From the NCBI RefSeq assembly GCF_000733945.1, contig NZ_JPOL01000002.1, forward strand, positions 1,985,001 to 2,049,000: a DNA stretch of 64,000 nt, in the 5' to 3' direction. Below are positions 25,206 to 33,102 of the stretch, piece after piece. The position numbers and the translations under genes were made by a program. Position 1 is the first letter of the stretch. The number at the start of each line of letters is the position of its first letter. Source of the stretch: Flavimarina sp. Hel_I_48. GTDB lineage: Bacteria; Bacteroidota; Bacteroidia; Flavobacteriales; Flavobacteriaceae. Below the pieces are notes generated by a model that ran no database searches, was not told the DNA's origin, and saw nothing but the letters and a program-made list of their open reading frames with translations.

Positions 25206-26533
25206 GGGCGTTTCCCTGCGGGTCGGGCTTTACGCTGCAATCTTTTTGCTTGTTCCTCACAAAAAGGATTTTCACTGCAATCCCTAACGCATAAGTAAGT
25301 GGATTTTGAATGTGATTTGTAGCCTAAAACGGATAGTTTTGAGTTGTTTTTGGGCGTTTCCCTGCGGGTCGGGGGTTGCGTTGCAATCTTTTTGCTCGTG
25401 CCTCGCAAAAAGGATTTACACTGCAATCCCTAACGCATAAGTAAGTGGGTTTTACGGCGGATTTTGGAAGTGATTTATACCTTAAATAGGTTATTTTTTG
25501 AGTTTTATGGTCAATTTTTGGGGTGTTTTAGGCTGTTTTTTTGGCGTTTCCCTGCGGGTCGGGGGTTGCGTTGCAATCTTTTTGCTCGTGCCTTACAAAA
25601 AGGATTTTCACTGCAATCCCTAACGCATAAGGAAGTGGATTTTACGGCGAATTTCGGAAGTGATTTATACCTTAAATAGACAATTTTTTGAATTTTATGG
25701 TCAATTTTTGGGGTGTTTTGAGTTGTTTTTGGGCGTTTCCCTGCGGGTCGGGCTTTGCGTTGCAATCTTTTTGCTCGTTCCTTTCAAAAAGGATTTTCAC
25801 TTCAATCCCTAACGCATAATTGAGTGGATTTTTTGAAAGTGATTTTTTACCTTAAACCGTTTATTTTTTCGGTTTTATAGTCAGTTTTGGGGTGTTTTGA
25901 GTTGGTTTTGGGCGTTTCCCTGCGGGTCGGGCTTTGCGCTGCAATCTTTTTGCTCGTGCCTTACAAAAAGGATTTTCACTGCAATCCCTAACGCATAAGG
26001 AAGTGGATTTTTTGGATGTGATTTTTTATCTTAAATAGGTTATTTTTTGGGTTTTATGGTCAATTTTTTGGGTGTTTAGGCTGTTTTTTGGGCGTTACCC
26101 TGCGGGTCGGGCTTTGCGTTGCAATCTTTTTGCTCGTTCCTTGCAAAAAGGATTTTCACTTCAATCCCTAACGCATAAGTAATTGGATTTTTTGGATGTG
26201 ATTTTTTATCTTAAATAGGTTATTTTTTGGGTTTTATGGTCAATTTTTTGGGTGTTTAGGCTGTTTTTTGGGCGTTACCCTGCGGGTCGGGCTTTGCGTT
26301 GCAATCTTTTTGCTCGTGCCTCACAAAAAGGATTTTCACTTCAATCCCTAACGCATAAGGAAGTGGATTTTTTGAAAGTGATTTTTTACCTTAAACCGTT
26401 TATTTTTTCGGTTTTATAGTTAGTTTTGGGTTGTTTTGAGTTGGTTTTGGGCGTTACACTGCGGGTCGGGCTTTACATTGCAATCTTTTTGCTTGTTCCT
26501 CACAAAAAGGATTTCCGCTGCAATCCCTAACGC
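25206..26533. repeat. Eight-unit tandem array of a 146-190-base non-coding repeat
   Basis: Each unit begins with a conserved block of about 85 bases (GGGCGTTTCCCTGCGGGTCG at its start, CAATCCCTAACGC at its end). A T/G-rich spacer (on the plus strand) follows. Unit starts are near 25206, 25352, 25542, 25731, 25910, 26090, 26270 and 26449, giving periods of about 146, 190, 189, 179, 180, 180 and 179. On the minus strand the block contains a hairpin TTTTTG / CAAAAA flanked by ATC / GAT. Unit ends GCGTT and AACGC are complementary. Open frames across it encode only repeat-derived peptides (QRKARPAGKRPK) and are not called as genes. Units 6 and 7 are almost identical, suggesting recent duplication. 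Confidence 0.9.
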
Positions 26534-26658
26534 GGTTTCCATAGATTTTTAGGAACATAGCTTATAAGAAATTTTCTACTGAAAAGGACAATGTGGTTTA
26601 AGTAGCTTTAAAACCATTTCTGGATCAAAAATGAGAACGAATTTATATTTTATGCTTC

Positions 26659-26805
26659 TCAATGGCAGCCGCAATCATCTTTTCCGCAGGCTTTAGTGTC
26701 TGATTTTCCGCCTAAAAAGGCAGGTTTCCAGATAAATTTGGTCACCAGATAGCCCACGGCTACTAGAAATATAGCGAGTACGAGTATATTTTGAAGAAGT
26801 TCCAT
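26659..26805 (-). CDS. FeoB-associated Cys-rich membrane protein
   Basis: A 48-residue peptide. One transmembrane helix (residues about 3-24) is followed by a short tail with the Cys motif KACGKDDCGCH. This matches the small proteins found after feoB in many bacteria, thought to help ferrous iron transport. The start is either 26805 (used here) or 26811 (adding Met-Ile); both lie 5-11 bases after the feoB stop. The longer frame drawn upstream is a shadow of feoB. Confidence 0.85.
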   Translation of the reverse strand: MELLQNILVLAIFLVAVGYLVTKFIWKPAFLGGKSDTKACGKDDCGCH

Positions 26806-26816
26806 AATCATTGCTT

Positions 26817-28919
26817 TTATTTCAGGATTTGAAAGGCAGCCAGAGCTACAATATACGCAAATCCAGACATTATTACCAGTTGGAGGACGGGCCATTTCCA
26901 GGTGTTGGTTTCCCGTTTTACAATGGCCAGTGTGCTCATACATTGCATGGCAAAGGCATAAAAAAGTAATAGCGATACCCCGCTGGCCAGGTTAAAAAGT
27001 GGTCCGCCAAGAATGGGGTTTACCTCACCGGCCATTCGGCTTTTTATTGTTTTTTCATCATCTGCACCCACGCTGTAAATCGTGGCGAGCGTACCCACAA
27101 AAACCTCGCGGGCCGCAAAAGAGCTTACGATGGCAATGCCTATTTTCCAGTCATACCCTAAAGGTTGTACCAGCGGCTCGATACCTTTGCCCATATACCC
27201 TATGTAGCTATTTTCAAGCTTTTGCGCTGCAACAAGCTTATCAAATTCTTCAGTAGATACATCCTGACCAGCAGTTTGCTCCTGCACGATTTCTTCCGCC
27301 TGCGCAAAATCTGTTCCTGGTCCGTTAGAGGCGAGAACCCAAAGGATGATAGAAATCGCCAGAATAATTTTACCTGCACCAAAAACGAAAGATTTCGTTT
27401 TTTCGATCACATTATAGGCCACATTCTTGAATAGTGGCAATTTATAGTTGGGCATTTCAATGACAAAAAAGGTTCGGTTTTTAATATCCAATATTGCATT
27501 GAGCAGCCATGCCGAAGCAATGGCGGTACCAAAACCAAGCAGGTATAACGCCATGAGCGTAAGGCTCTGATAATTGAAAATATACAATACTTGTTTGTCT
27601 GGGATCACAAGTGAAATAATGATCAAATATACCGGTAAGCGTGCAGAACAGGTCGTAAATGGGGTGACCAGGATGGTGATAAGACGCTCTTTCCAACTTT
27701 CGATATTTCGGGTGGCCATTATTGCCGGGATCGCACACGCGGTACCCGAAACGAGGGGGACCACACTTTTTCCGCTAAGGCCAAAACGCCGCATGATTCG
27801 ATCCATTAAAAAGACGACGCGGCTCATATAACCGGTCTCTTCCAGAATGGAGATAAAAAAGAACAGAAAGGCGATTTGAGGTATGAAAATCACGATCCCT
27901 CCCAGACCGGGAATAATACCTTCGGCAAGGAGATTTGTAAATGCGCCCGCCGGCATGGTGGTTTTGATCCATTCTGCCATAGAGGCAAACGCAAGATCTA
28001 TGAGGTCCATGGGATAGGCAGACCAGTCGTAAATCGCCTGGAAAATGAGCAGTAAAATGGCAAAAAAGATCAAATACCCCCAGATTTTGTGCGTGAGCAC
28101 GCGATCTAGCCGGCTGCGCAGATCTTTTGCAGCGAGATGGTCAATGGTCAGGGTTTCTTTTAAAACACCATTTATAAATTGATACCTTACGATCGTTTCT
28201 TTTTGCTGTAAACGCTTCAGGTTACTTTTACTTTCTGTCTGAAAAGAGGCAATATTCTGAATTTCCTGTCGGTTGAGCTTTCCAAAATTGACATCCTGAG
28301 TGATGACCAACCATAATTTATAGAGATCCTGTTTAGGGAATGCTTTGCGCAACCTGTCAAAATAATCTGGAGCAATCACCGAAGCATTCACGCACGGTTC
28401 TACAGAAAGGGAGCGGTATTCGGTAATAAGTTCTTTGACATGGTCAAAACCAATATTCTTACGTGAACTTACGAGTGCAATTTTTGTATTTAGGCGTTCT
28501 TCAAGCGCTTCTACATCAAGAGTAATGGCTTTGCGCTTCATACGGTCTGCCATATTAATGACCAGAATAGTTGGGATTTTAAGGTCCTTGATCTGGGTAA
28601 AGAGCAAAAGGTTACGCTTAAGATTTTCGATATCGCTGATTACAACAGCAACATCTGGGTAATCTTTATCATTCTTATTGAGCAAAAGCTCAATGACCAG
28701 GTTTTCATCAAGCGAACTCGCGTTAAGGCTATACGTACCCGGGAGGTCAAGAATATGTGCCTTAACGCCCCGCGGCAATTTACAGACCCCTTCTTTCTTT
28801 TCTACCGTGATACCGGGGTAATTGCCCACTTTCTGATTGAGCCCGGTAAGACGGTTAAATACTGAAGTTTTCCCTGTATTGGGATTCCCTATAAGCGCGA
28901 CGTTGAGCTGTTTACTCAT
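26817..28919 (-). CDS. feoB: Ferrous iron transporter FeoB
   Basis: A 700-residue inner-membrane protein. The N-terminal GTPase shows G1 GNPNTGKTS (residues 11-19), G3 DLPGTY and G4 VINMAD. Residues about 270-700 hold the core membrane domain with two Gate regions (IPQIAFLFFFISILEETGYM and CSARLPVYLI). It drives Fe2+ uptake across the inner membrane. The start overlaps the end of feoA by eight bases, indicating translational coupling, and a small Cys-rich membrane protein follows. The nearby Nramp/ZIP/TonB locus makes this stretch an iron and manganese supply region. Confidence 0.96.
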   Translation of the reverse strand: MSKQLNVALIGNPNTGKTSVFNRLTGLNQKVGNYPGITVEKKEGVCKLPRGVKAHILDLPGTYSLNASSLDENLVIELLLNKNDKDYPDVAVVISDIENLKRNLLLFTQIKDLKIPTILVINMADRMKRKAITLDVEALEERLNTKIALVSSRKNIGFDHVKELITEYRSLSVEPCVNASVIAPDYFDRLRKAFPKQDLYKLWLVITQDVNFGKLNRQEIQNIASFQTESKSNLKRLQQKETIVRYQFINGVLKETLTIDHLAAKDLRSRLDRVLTHKIWGYLIFFAILLLIFQAIYDWSAYPMDLIDLAFASMAEWIKTTMPAGAFTNLLAEGIIPGLGGIVIFIPQIAFLFFFISILEETGYMSRVVFLMDRIMRRFGLSGKSVVPLVSGTACAIPAIMATRNIESWKERLITILVTPFTTCSARLPVYLIIISLVIPDKQVLYIFNYQSLTLMALYLLGFGTAIASAWLLNAILDIKNRTFFVIEMPNYKLPLFKNVAYNVIEKTKSFVFGAGKIILAISIILWVLASNGPGTDFAQAEEIVQEQTAGQDVSTEEFDKLVAAQKLENSYIGYMGKGIEPLVQPLGYDWKIGIAIVSSFAAREVFVGTLATIYSVGADDEKTIKSRMAGEVNPILGGPLFNLASGVSLLLFYAFAMQCMSTLAIVKRETNTWKWPVLQLVIMSGFAYIVALAAFQILK

Positions 28920-29148
28920 CCTTTATTTTTTCTACCTTGATATGTGCTGCGGTCTCGCGGCGTATGGCAAGATGGCTTCCATTTATATTAAGGTACATGG
29001 GGTCTTTAAATGGAGCAATTTGTACCAGTTCAACCTCATTGCCCGGCAGGCAGCCCATCTCCAGTAGTTTGAGTGGAACATCTTCTACCTCAAATTCCTT
29101 GATTATGGCTTTTTCACCGCGTTTTAAGTCTGCGAGAGTGATTATCAA
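28912..29148 (-). CDS. feoA: FeoA, SH3-like accessory protein of FeoB
   Basis: A 78-residue cytoplasmic SH3-like protein (MIITLADLKRGEKAIIKEF, then LLEMGCLPGNEVEL). FeoA supports FeoB-dependent ferrous iron transport. It is the first gene of the feoA-feoB-Cys-rich operon. A TACTTTTG -7 box on the minus strand lies 29 bases upstream. Confidence 0.95.
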   Translation of the reverse strand: MIITLADLKRGEKAIIKEFEVEDVPLKLLEMGCLPGNEVELVQIAPFKDPMYLNINGSHLAIRRETAAHIKVEKIKDE

Positions 29149-29154
29149 TGTTTA

Positions 29155-29171
29155 TTTAGATTGAATTTAAA
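29155..29171. promoter_or_regulatory. Imperfect palindrome in the feoA leader (possible metal-regulator site)
   Basis: TTTAGAT-TGA-ATTTAAA is a 7-3-7 inverted repeat with one mismatched pair. It sits between the candidate -7 box (29177-29184) and the feoA start codon. Its TTTAG half resembles the DtxR-like palindrome of the metal locus at 21663. Confidence 0.35.
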
Positions 29172-29176
29172 CAAGG

Positions 29177-29184
29177 CAAAAGTA
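29177..29184 (-). promoter_or_regulatory. Bacteroidetes-type -7 box for feoAB (TACTTTTG)
   Basis: On the minus strand TACTTTTG fits TAnnTTTG and lies 29 bases before the feoA ATG. No exact TTTG -33 element was confirmed. Confidence 0.45.
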
Positions 29185-29289
29185 AGGGAAATGAAGGTAT
29201 TCAGAAAGGAAATTAATGGAAAATCGCCCCTAAATCGTGAGTAGGAACGCTCATTTGGTTGAGAACTGCTCAAAACCACGCAAACCCGT

Positions 29290-29964
29290 TCAGCGTGCCT
29301 CAATTTTTTCAAGCGTTTCAATATCTTCCATTAGTTTCTCTATGGCTTCGGGATCTGTACCATCATAAAAACCACGTATTTGCTTTTTACTATCTATGAG
29401 CATAAAGTTTTCGGTATGTATCATATCGTATTTGCCGCCATCTCCAGCGGTTTTTACGGCAAGGTAACTTTTACGGGCAAGGTCGTAGATTTCTTTTTTA
29501 GGACCGGTGACCAAGTCCCATTTTGAATCTATCACCCCTTTTTCTTCCGCGTAGCGCTTGAGTTGGGCGACGGTATCCACCTCGGGGATTACCGTGTGGG
29601 ACAGCAATTTTACTTTATCGTCATTTTTTATTTTTTGCTGAATCTGTACCATGTGGTCTGTCATGATGGGGCAAATGGTCTGGCAGGTGGTAAAGAAAAA
29701 ATCTGCAACGTAAATTTTATCCTCATAATCCTCTTGCGTAATGGTGTCACCGTTCTGGTTTACCAGTTTAAAATCTGCGATACGATGAAATTTTTTTTCA
29801 AATTGCTTGCTGCTATCCACAAGCGTGGCATCAACCATAGTAGGCTGAAAAACGGGCAATGATGGTGGCGGCGAGAGTAGCGTGTAGATGATATAGAGGA
29901 TGATCGCCGAGAAAATGGCCAGGAAGATGGCAAACTTTTTATATTTAGCAAAAAAATGGAGCAT
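29290..29964 (-). CDS. SCO1/SenC family protein (copper chaperone-like)
   Basis: A 224-residue membrane-anchored periplasmic protein. One N-terminal helix spans residues about 10-30, followed by a thioredoxin-like SCO domain. The copper-binding Cys pair is in CQTIC (Cys94, Cys98) and the third ligand is the conserved His in MIHTENFMLID near residue 182. SCO proteins deliver copper to the CuA site of cytochrome oxidase or act as thiol reductases. No oxidase gene is next to it here. A TAATTTTG box on the minus strand at 30037-30044 is a plausible -7 element. Confidence 0.88.
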   Translation of the reverse strand: MLHFFAKYKKFAIFLAIFSAIILYIIYTLLSPPPSLPVFQPTMVDATLVDSSKQFEKKFHRIADFKLVNQNGDTITQEDYEDKIYVADFFFTTCQTICPIMTDHMVQIQQKIKNDDKVKLLSHTVIPEVDTVAQLKRYAEEKGVIDSKWDLVTGPKKEIYDLARKSYLAVKTAGDGGKYDMIHTENFMLIDSKKQIRGFYDGTDPEAIEKLMEDIETLEKIEAR

Positions 29965-30327
29965 AATACGGGTTATTTGATCAATTTTTGACCTTTACTG
30001 GGCAGATTTAGACCTTTTATAGGTCATTTTGCAGTACAAAATTACGATGCATGCCGTAACTAAAGGAATGCTTATTGCCAAAAGATTTTCAAATAGAGGC
30101 GAGGGTAGGGTTTTTCTTTTAGGTACCGTGTGAAAAGCGTACTTTTGTGCACTTTTTAGCAAGGTAGATATTGATGTTTTAGGTAATTAAAACGGCATCC
30201 TATTTGCTTACGAAGTTTGAACTAGTATAATAATCCTTCCGCAAAGCGGAAAAAAGACCGCCCTGGAGTCGGTTTTTGGCCTTTATAACAGGAAAATCAC
30301 CTGCAAAAGCGCCCTAAATTTAAGTTA
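29965..30327. other. Divergent intergenic region between SCO and rseP genes
   Basis: No gene is seen in these 363 bases. Two -7-like boxes face outward: TAATTTTG on the minus strand at 30037-30044 and TACTTTTG on the plus strand at 30140-30147. A weak hairpin ending in a T run (around 30254-30280) lies before rseP and may be an attenuator or the remnant of a terminator. Confidence 0.4.
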
Positions 30328-31662
30328 ATGGATCCATTTTTTGTAAAAGCCATACAATTTATTTTAAGTCTGTCCCTATTGATCGTTTTACACGAATTTG
30401 GACATTTTATCCCCGCCCGAATTTTCAAAATCAAGGTTGAAAAGTTTTTCCTCTTTTTTGATGTAAAATTTGCCCTTTTTAAGAAAAAAATAGGGGACAC
30501 GGTGTACGGTATCGGCTGGCTTCCGCTGGGAGGTTATGTAAAGATTGCCGGTATGATTGACGAAAGCATGGATACCGAGGCCATGGCCGAGGAGCCCAAA
30601 CCCTGGGAATTCCGCAGTAGGCCGGCATGGCAGCGACTTATTGTAATGATAGGCGGGGTAACGGTAAATATCGTACTTGCACTGGTTATCTACAGTTGCA
30701 TCATAGGATTTTATGGCGAGCCTTTTACCAGTAAAGAAGATTTAAAAAATGGCTTTGGATTTACTCCCACAATGGAGCAATATGGCTTTGAGCAGGGGGA
30801 CAAGATCGTATCAATAAACGGAGAACCTCTCAAGGATCAATTAGAGTTTCCCACGTATGTAATGATGCGGGACCTGGATGAAGTCACTGTTCTGCATGAA
30901 AATGGTTCAGAAGAAGTTCTTACCCCGCCAGAAGATCTTGCTATGGAATTGTTTAAAAAAGGGGAAATGTTTGGGGTTAATTTTCCCAGAACCCCTATAA
31001 AGCTGGATTCCGTTTTTGCATCTGCCAAAGAAGCGGGTGTGCTGGGTACTGATGAACTCGTAAGCCTCAACGGGGTGCCTTTAAAATATCAATCAGATTT
31101 TAAGTATGCACTTCAAGTGAACAGGGATTCTATTGCTAAGCTTGAAGTGTTGCGTGGTGGTAGTACCATGAGTTTTGACTTAAAGAAGAATGAAGACGGA
31201 ATGCTAGGTATAGGTTTTGGCTTTACTGATCCTCAAAACAGAATTCCCAAAAGACAGAAAGAGTTTTATGGTATAGGAACCAGTATAAGTAAAGGAGTTT
31301 CTTACGGGTACTGGAAACTTCACGATTATGTGGCACAGTTTAAATTTGTCTTCACGGCAAAAGGGGCCACTCAGGTGGGTGGTTTTGGAGCGATTGCAGG
31401 CCTTTTTCCAGACACCTGGGACTGGCTTACTTTTTGGGAAACTACCGCGTTTATATCCATCGCACTGGCGTTTATGAATATTTTGCCTATTCCTGCCTTA
31501 GATGGTGGTCACGTAATGTTCTTGCTTTATGAAATGATAACGGGCAGGACGCCAAGTGATAAGTTTTTAGAGTATGCTCAGATCATAGGTTTCTTCTTAA
31601 TTCTTGCGCTAGTGTTGTTTGCAAATGGAAACGATGTGTATCGCTGGCTGACAGGAAGTTAG
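30328..31662 (+). CDS. rseP: RseP-family site-2 (RIP) metalloprotease
   Basis: A 444-residue inner-membrane zinc protease. The HExxH motif is HEFGH at residues 22-26 in the first helix, and the second zinc ligand motif LDGGH lies in the C-terminal helix region. Two PDZ-like domains occupy the central periplasmic part (about residues 120-320). Such enzymes cut anti-sigma factors and remnant signal peptides within the membrane. In Bacteroidetes it probably controls envelope-stress ECF sigma factors. It stands alone before the tRNA-Asn gene. Confidence 0.93.
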   Translation: MDPFFVKAIQFILSLSLLIVLHEFGHFIPARIFKIKVEKFFLFFDVKFALFKKKIGDTVYGIGWLPLGGYVKIAGMIDESMDTEAMAEEPKPWEFRSRPAWQRLIVMIGGVTVNIVLALVIYSCIIGFYGEPFTSKEDLKNGFGFTPTMEQYGFEQGDKIVSINGEPLKDQLEFPTYVMMRDLDEVTVLHENGSEEVLTPPEDLAMELFKKGEMFGVNFPRTPIKLDSVFASAKEAGVLGTDELVSLNGVPLKYQSDFKYALQVNRDSIAKLEVLRGGSTMSFDLKKNEDGMLGIGFGFTDPQNRIPKRQKEFYGIGTSISKGVSYGYWKLHDYVAQFKFVFTAKGATQVGGFGAIAGLFPDTWDWLTFWETTAFISIALAFMNILPIPALDGGHVMFLLYEMITGRTPSDKFLEYAQIIGFFLILALVLFANGNDVYRWLTGS

Positions 31663-31727
31663 ATGAATGAAGGTTCTTTTAGCCGCAAGAATTTCAAAAA
31701 AAGCAGGTAAAGAATTTTGTTTTTTGT

Positions 31728-31757
31728 TTTGTCACTTTCAAAAATTGGGTATATTTG
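31728..31757 (+). promoter_or_regulatory. Promoter of tRNA-Asn (TTTG / TATATTTG)
   Basis: TTTG at 31728-31731 and TATATTTG at 31750-31757 are separated by 18 bases, matching the Bacteroidetes -33/-7 pattern. It lies about 100 bases before the tRNA. Confidence 0.65.
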
Positions 31758-31859
31758 CATCCGCTTAGAACAAAAAGCAACGTTCATACTTTAAGAAAAC
31801 ACCTTATTTCGATCAATAACCGGCATATTGGTTTGTAGTTATCAAAATTAAAAATATAT

Positions 31860-31933
31860 TCCTCCTTAGCTCAGTTGGTTAGAGCATTTGACTGTTAATC
31901 AAAGGGTCCTTGGTTCGAGCCCAAGAGGGGGAG
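31860..31933 (+). tRNA. tRNA-Asn (GTT)
   Basis: Complete cloverleaf of 74 bases. Acceptor TCCTCCT pairs with AGGGGGA. The D arm is GCTCAGTTGGTTAGAGC. The anticodon stem TTTGA/TCAAA encloses CTGTTAA with anticodon GTT at 31894-31896. The T arm is CTTGG-TTCGAGC-CCAAG. CCA is not encoded. Its 3' part serves as an integration site for the island that follows. Confidence 0.96.
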
Positions 31934-31937
31934 CAAA
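31907..31937 (+). repeat. Left attachment repeat (attL) in the tRNA-Asn 3' end
   Basis: Thirty-one bases from TCCTTGGTTCGAGCC through AGGGGGAGCAAA recur at 37063-37093 with one mismatch (C to A). The left copy is inside the intact tRNA, as is usual for tyrosine-recombinase-type integration. Confidence 0.85.
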
Positions 31938-31939
31938 TT

Positions 31940-31973
31940 AAGCCTGTAAGCATTTAGTTTACAGGCTTTTTTG
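31940..31973 (+). terminator. Rho-independent terminator after tRNA-Asn
   Basis: AGCCTGTAA / TTTACAGGCT hairpin followed by a T run, immediately after the tRNA. A degenerate look-alike follows the right attachment repeat at about 37096-37126. Confidence 0.7.
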
Positions 31974-32271
31974 TTTTATAATATTATATGCAGTTTATAA
32001 GTACGGCTTAAGAAGTGATATATCTCTATTTTATATGAGTCTTCTGCATTCAAGCTAAATTACAATAGAAAGTCATTCATTATCATCAAAGAGTTTAAAA
32101 GAGCTAATTTTGATAGAGATGCCTAAGCAAGACTTGACAATCTATTGTATGTTATAAATATGAGTAAAATTAAGGGTGTTATTGGGGATGTATTAATAAA
32201 TAATTACAGAGTGATTTGATAGTCGCTCTTTTTTTGTTTAGGTTAGCAGGTTAATTATCTTTTCTTAAATT
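31974..32271. other. Island leader region with short ORF and terminator
   Basis: AT-rich 300-base stretch before the defence-like operon. It holds a 19-residue ORF (ATG at 32160, stop at 32219, MSKIKGVIGDVLINNYRVI) whose end runs into a terminator hairpin. TTGACA (32134) and TATAAA (32153) lie upstream of it but are spaced only 13 bases apart, so promoter status is doubtful. No larger gene is seen. Confidence 0.45.
32208..32235 (+). terminator. Terminator-like hairpin just upstream of the methyltransferase gene
   Basis: AGAGTGA pairs with TCGCTCT (one G-T pair) around an eight-base loop and is followed by a run of seven to nine T. It ends 36 bases before the methyltransferase start, a position suited to attenuation or to blocking read-through from the tRNA. 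Confidence 0.65.
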
Positions 32272-33102
32272 TTGAGCTCTATCACAAACAAAAATATTGT
32301 TGCTAAACCTTTCCTGCGCTGGACAGGTTCAAAGTCGTGGTTAGTGAAAGATGGATTAGATAAATTTATTCCTAAAACATTTAAAAATTATCATGAACCT
32401 TTTTTGGGGGGTGGATCAGTCTTTTTCAGTTTTGAAGATAATCGAGCTGCCTACCTTTATGATTTAAACGAAGAGCTTATTAATACGTATCAGCAAATTA
32501 AAGACAATGTTGATTTGGTTATTAATTCGCTTAAAAGATTGAAGAACTCTGAAGATGAATACTATAGGATACGTAGTGCTAAAACAACAACCCCTCATAC
32601 AAGTGCTGCACGATTTATTTATTTAAACAGAACTTCTTTTAATGGTATTTATAGAGTGAACAGCAAGGGCCTTTATAATGTTCCTTATGGTAGAAGGAAA
32701 AATGTAGATATAATAACAGATTCAAATTTAAAAGCAGTGAGCTCAAGATTAAAAAATGTAGAGCTAATGTTTTCAGACTTCGAAGAGGTTTTAACTAAAA
32801 GTAAAAGAGGGGATTTGGTTTTTTTAGACCCCCCTTATACTGTAGCTCACGAGAATAATGGTTTCATTGCATACAACCAAAAGCTTTTTTCTTGGTCAGA
32901 TCAAGAAAGGCTTGCTATGGTTGTCAAAAAGCTTTCTGATATGGGGTGTTATTTTATATTAACGAATGCATCACATCCATCAATAGTTCAAACGTATTCT
33001 GGTTTAGGGGAAATCTATAAAGTATCGAGACACTCAAAGGTTGGAGGTAGAAACAAAACTCGAGGAGATTTTAATGAACTTATTATTACAAATATTATTT
33101 AA
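32272..33102 (+). CDS. Dam-type (D12 class) adenine-N6 DNA methyltransferase
   Basis: A 276-residue enzyme. The S-adenosylmethionine motif PFLRWTGSK is at residues 13-21, EPFLGGGSVFF at about 42-52, and the catalytic motif IV DPPY at 186-189. The order and length match the Dam/DpnM alpha-class methyltransferases that methylate adenine in short palindromes; the target sequence cannot be read from the protein. The start codon is TTG at 32272, since no ATG lies in frame ahead of the SAM motif. The stop TAA overlaps the next ATG by one base. Base composition is clearly more AT-rich than the chromosome around it. It is probably the self-marking arm of the island's system. Confidence 0.9.
   Translation: MSSITNKNIVAKPFLRWTGSKSWLVKDGLDKFIPKTFKNYHEPFLGGGSVFFSFEDNRAAYLYDLNEELINTYQQIKDNVDLVINSLKRLKNSEDEYYRIRSAKTTTPHTSAARFIYLNRTSFNGIYRVNSKGLYNVPYGRRKNVDIITDSNLKAVSSRLKNVELMFSDFEEVLTKSKRGDLVFLDPPYTVAHENNGFIAYNQKLFSWSDQERLAMVVKKLSDMGCYFILTNASHPSIVQTYSGLGEIYKVSRHSKVGGRNKTRGDFNELIITNII

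Noticed and set aside
25193..25765. Open frames of 71-84 residues in the repeat array
   Set aside because: They consist of the repeat unit itself (QRKARPAGKRPK-type peptides) and recur in several units on either strand; no start signals or conservation beyond the DNA repeat.
25206..26533. CRISPR array
   Set aside because: Units are 146-190 bases with repeated, not unique, spacers, and there are no cas genes nearby.
31860..31933. Start of an rRNA or tRNA cluster
   Set aside because: Only a single tRNA is seen; flanks hold no other RNA gene.
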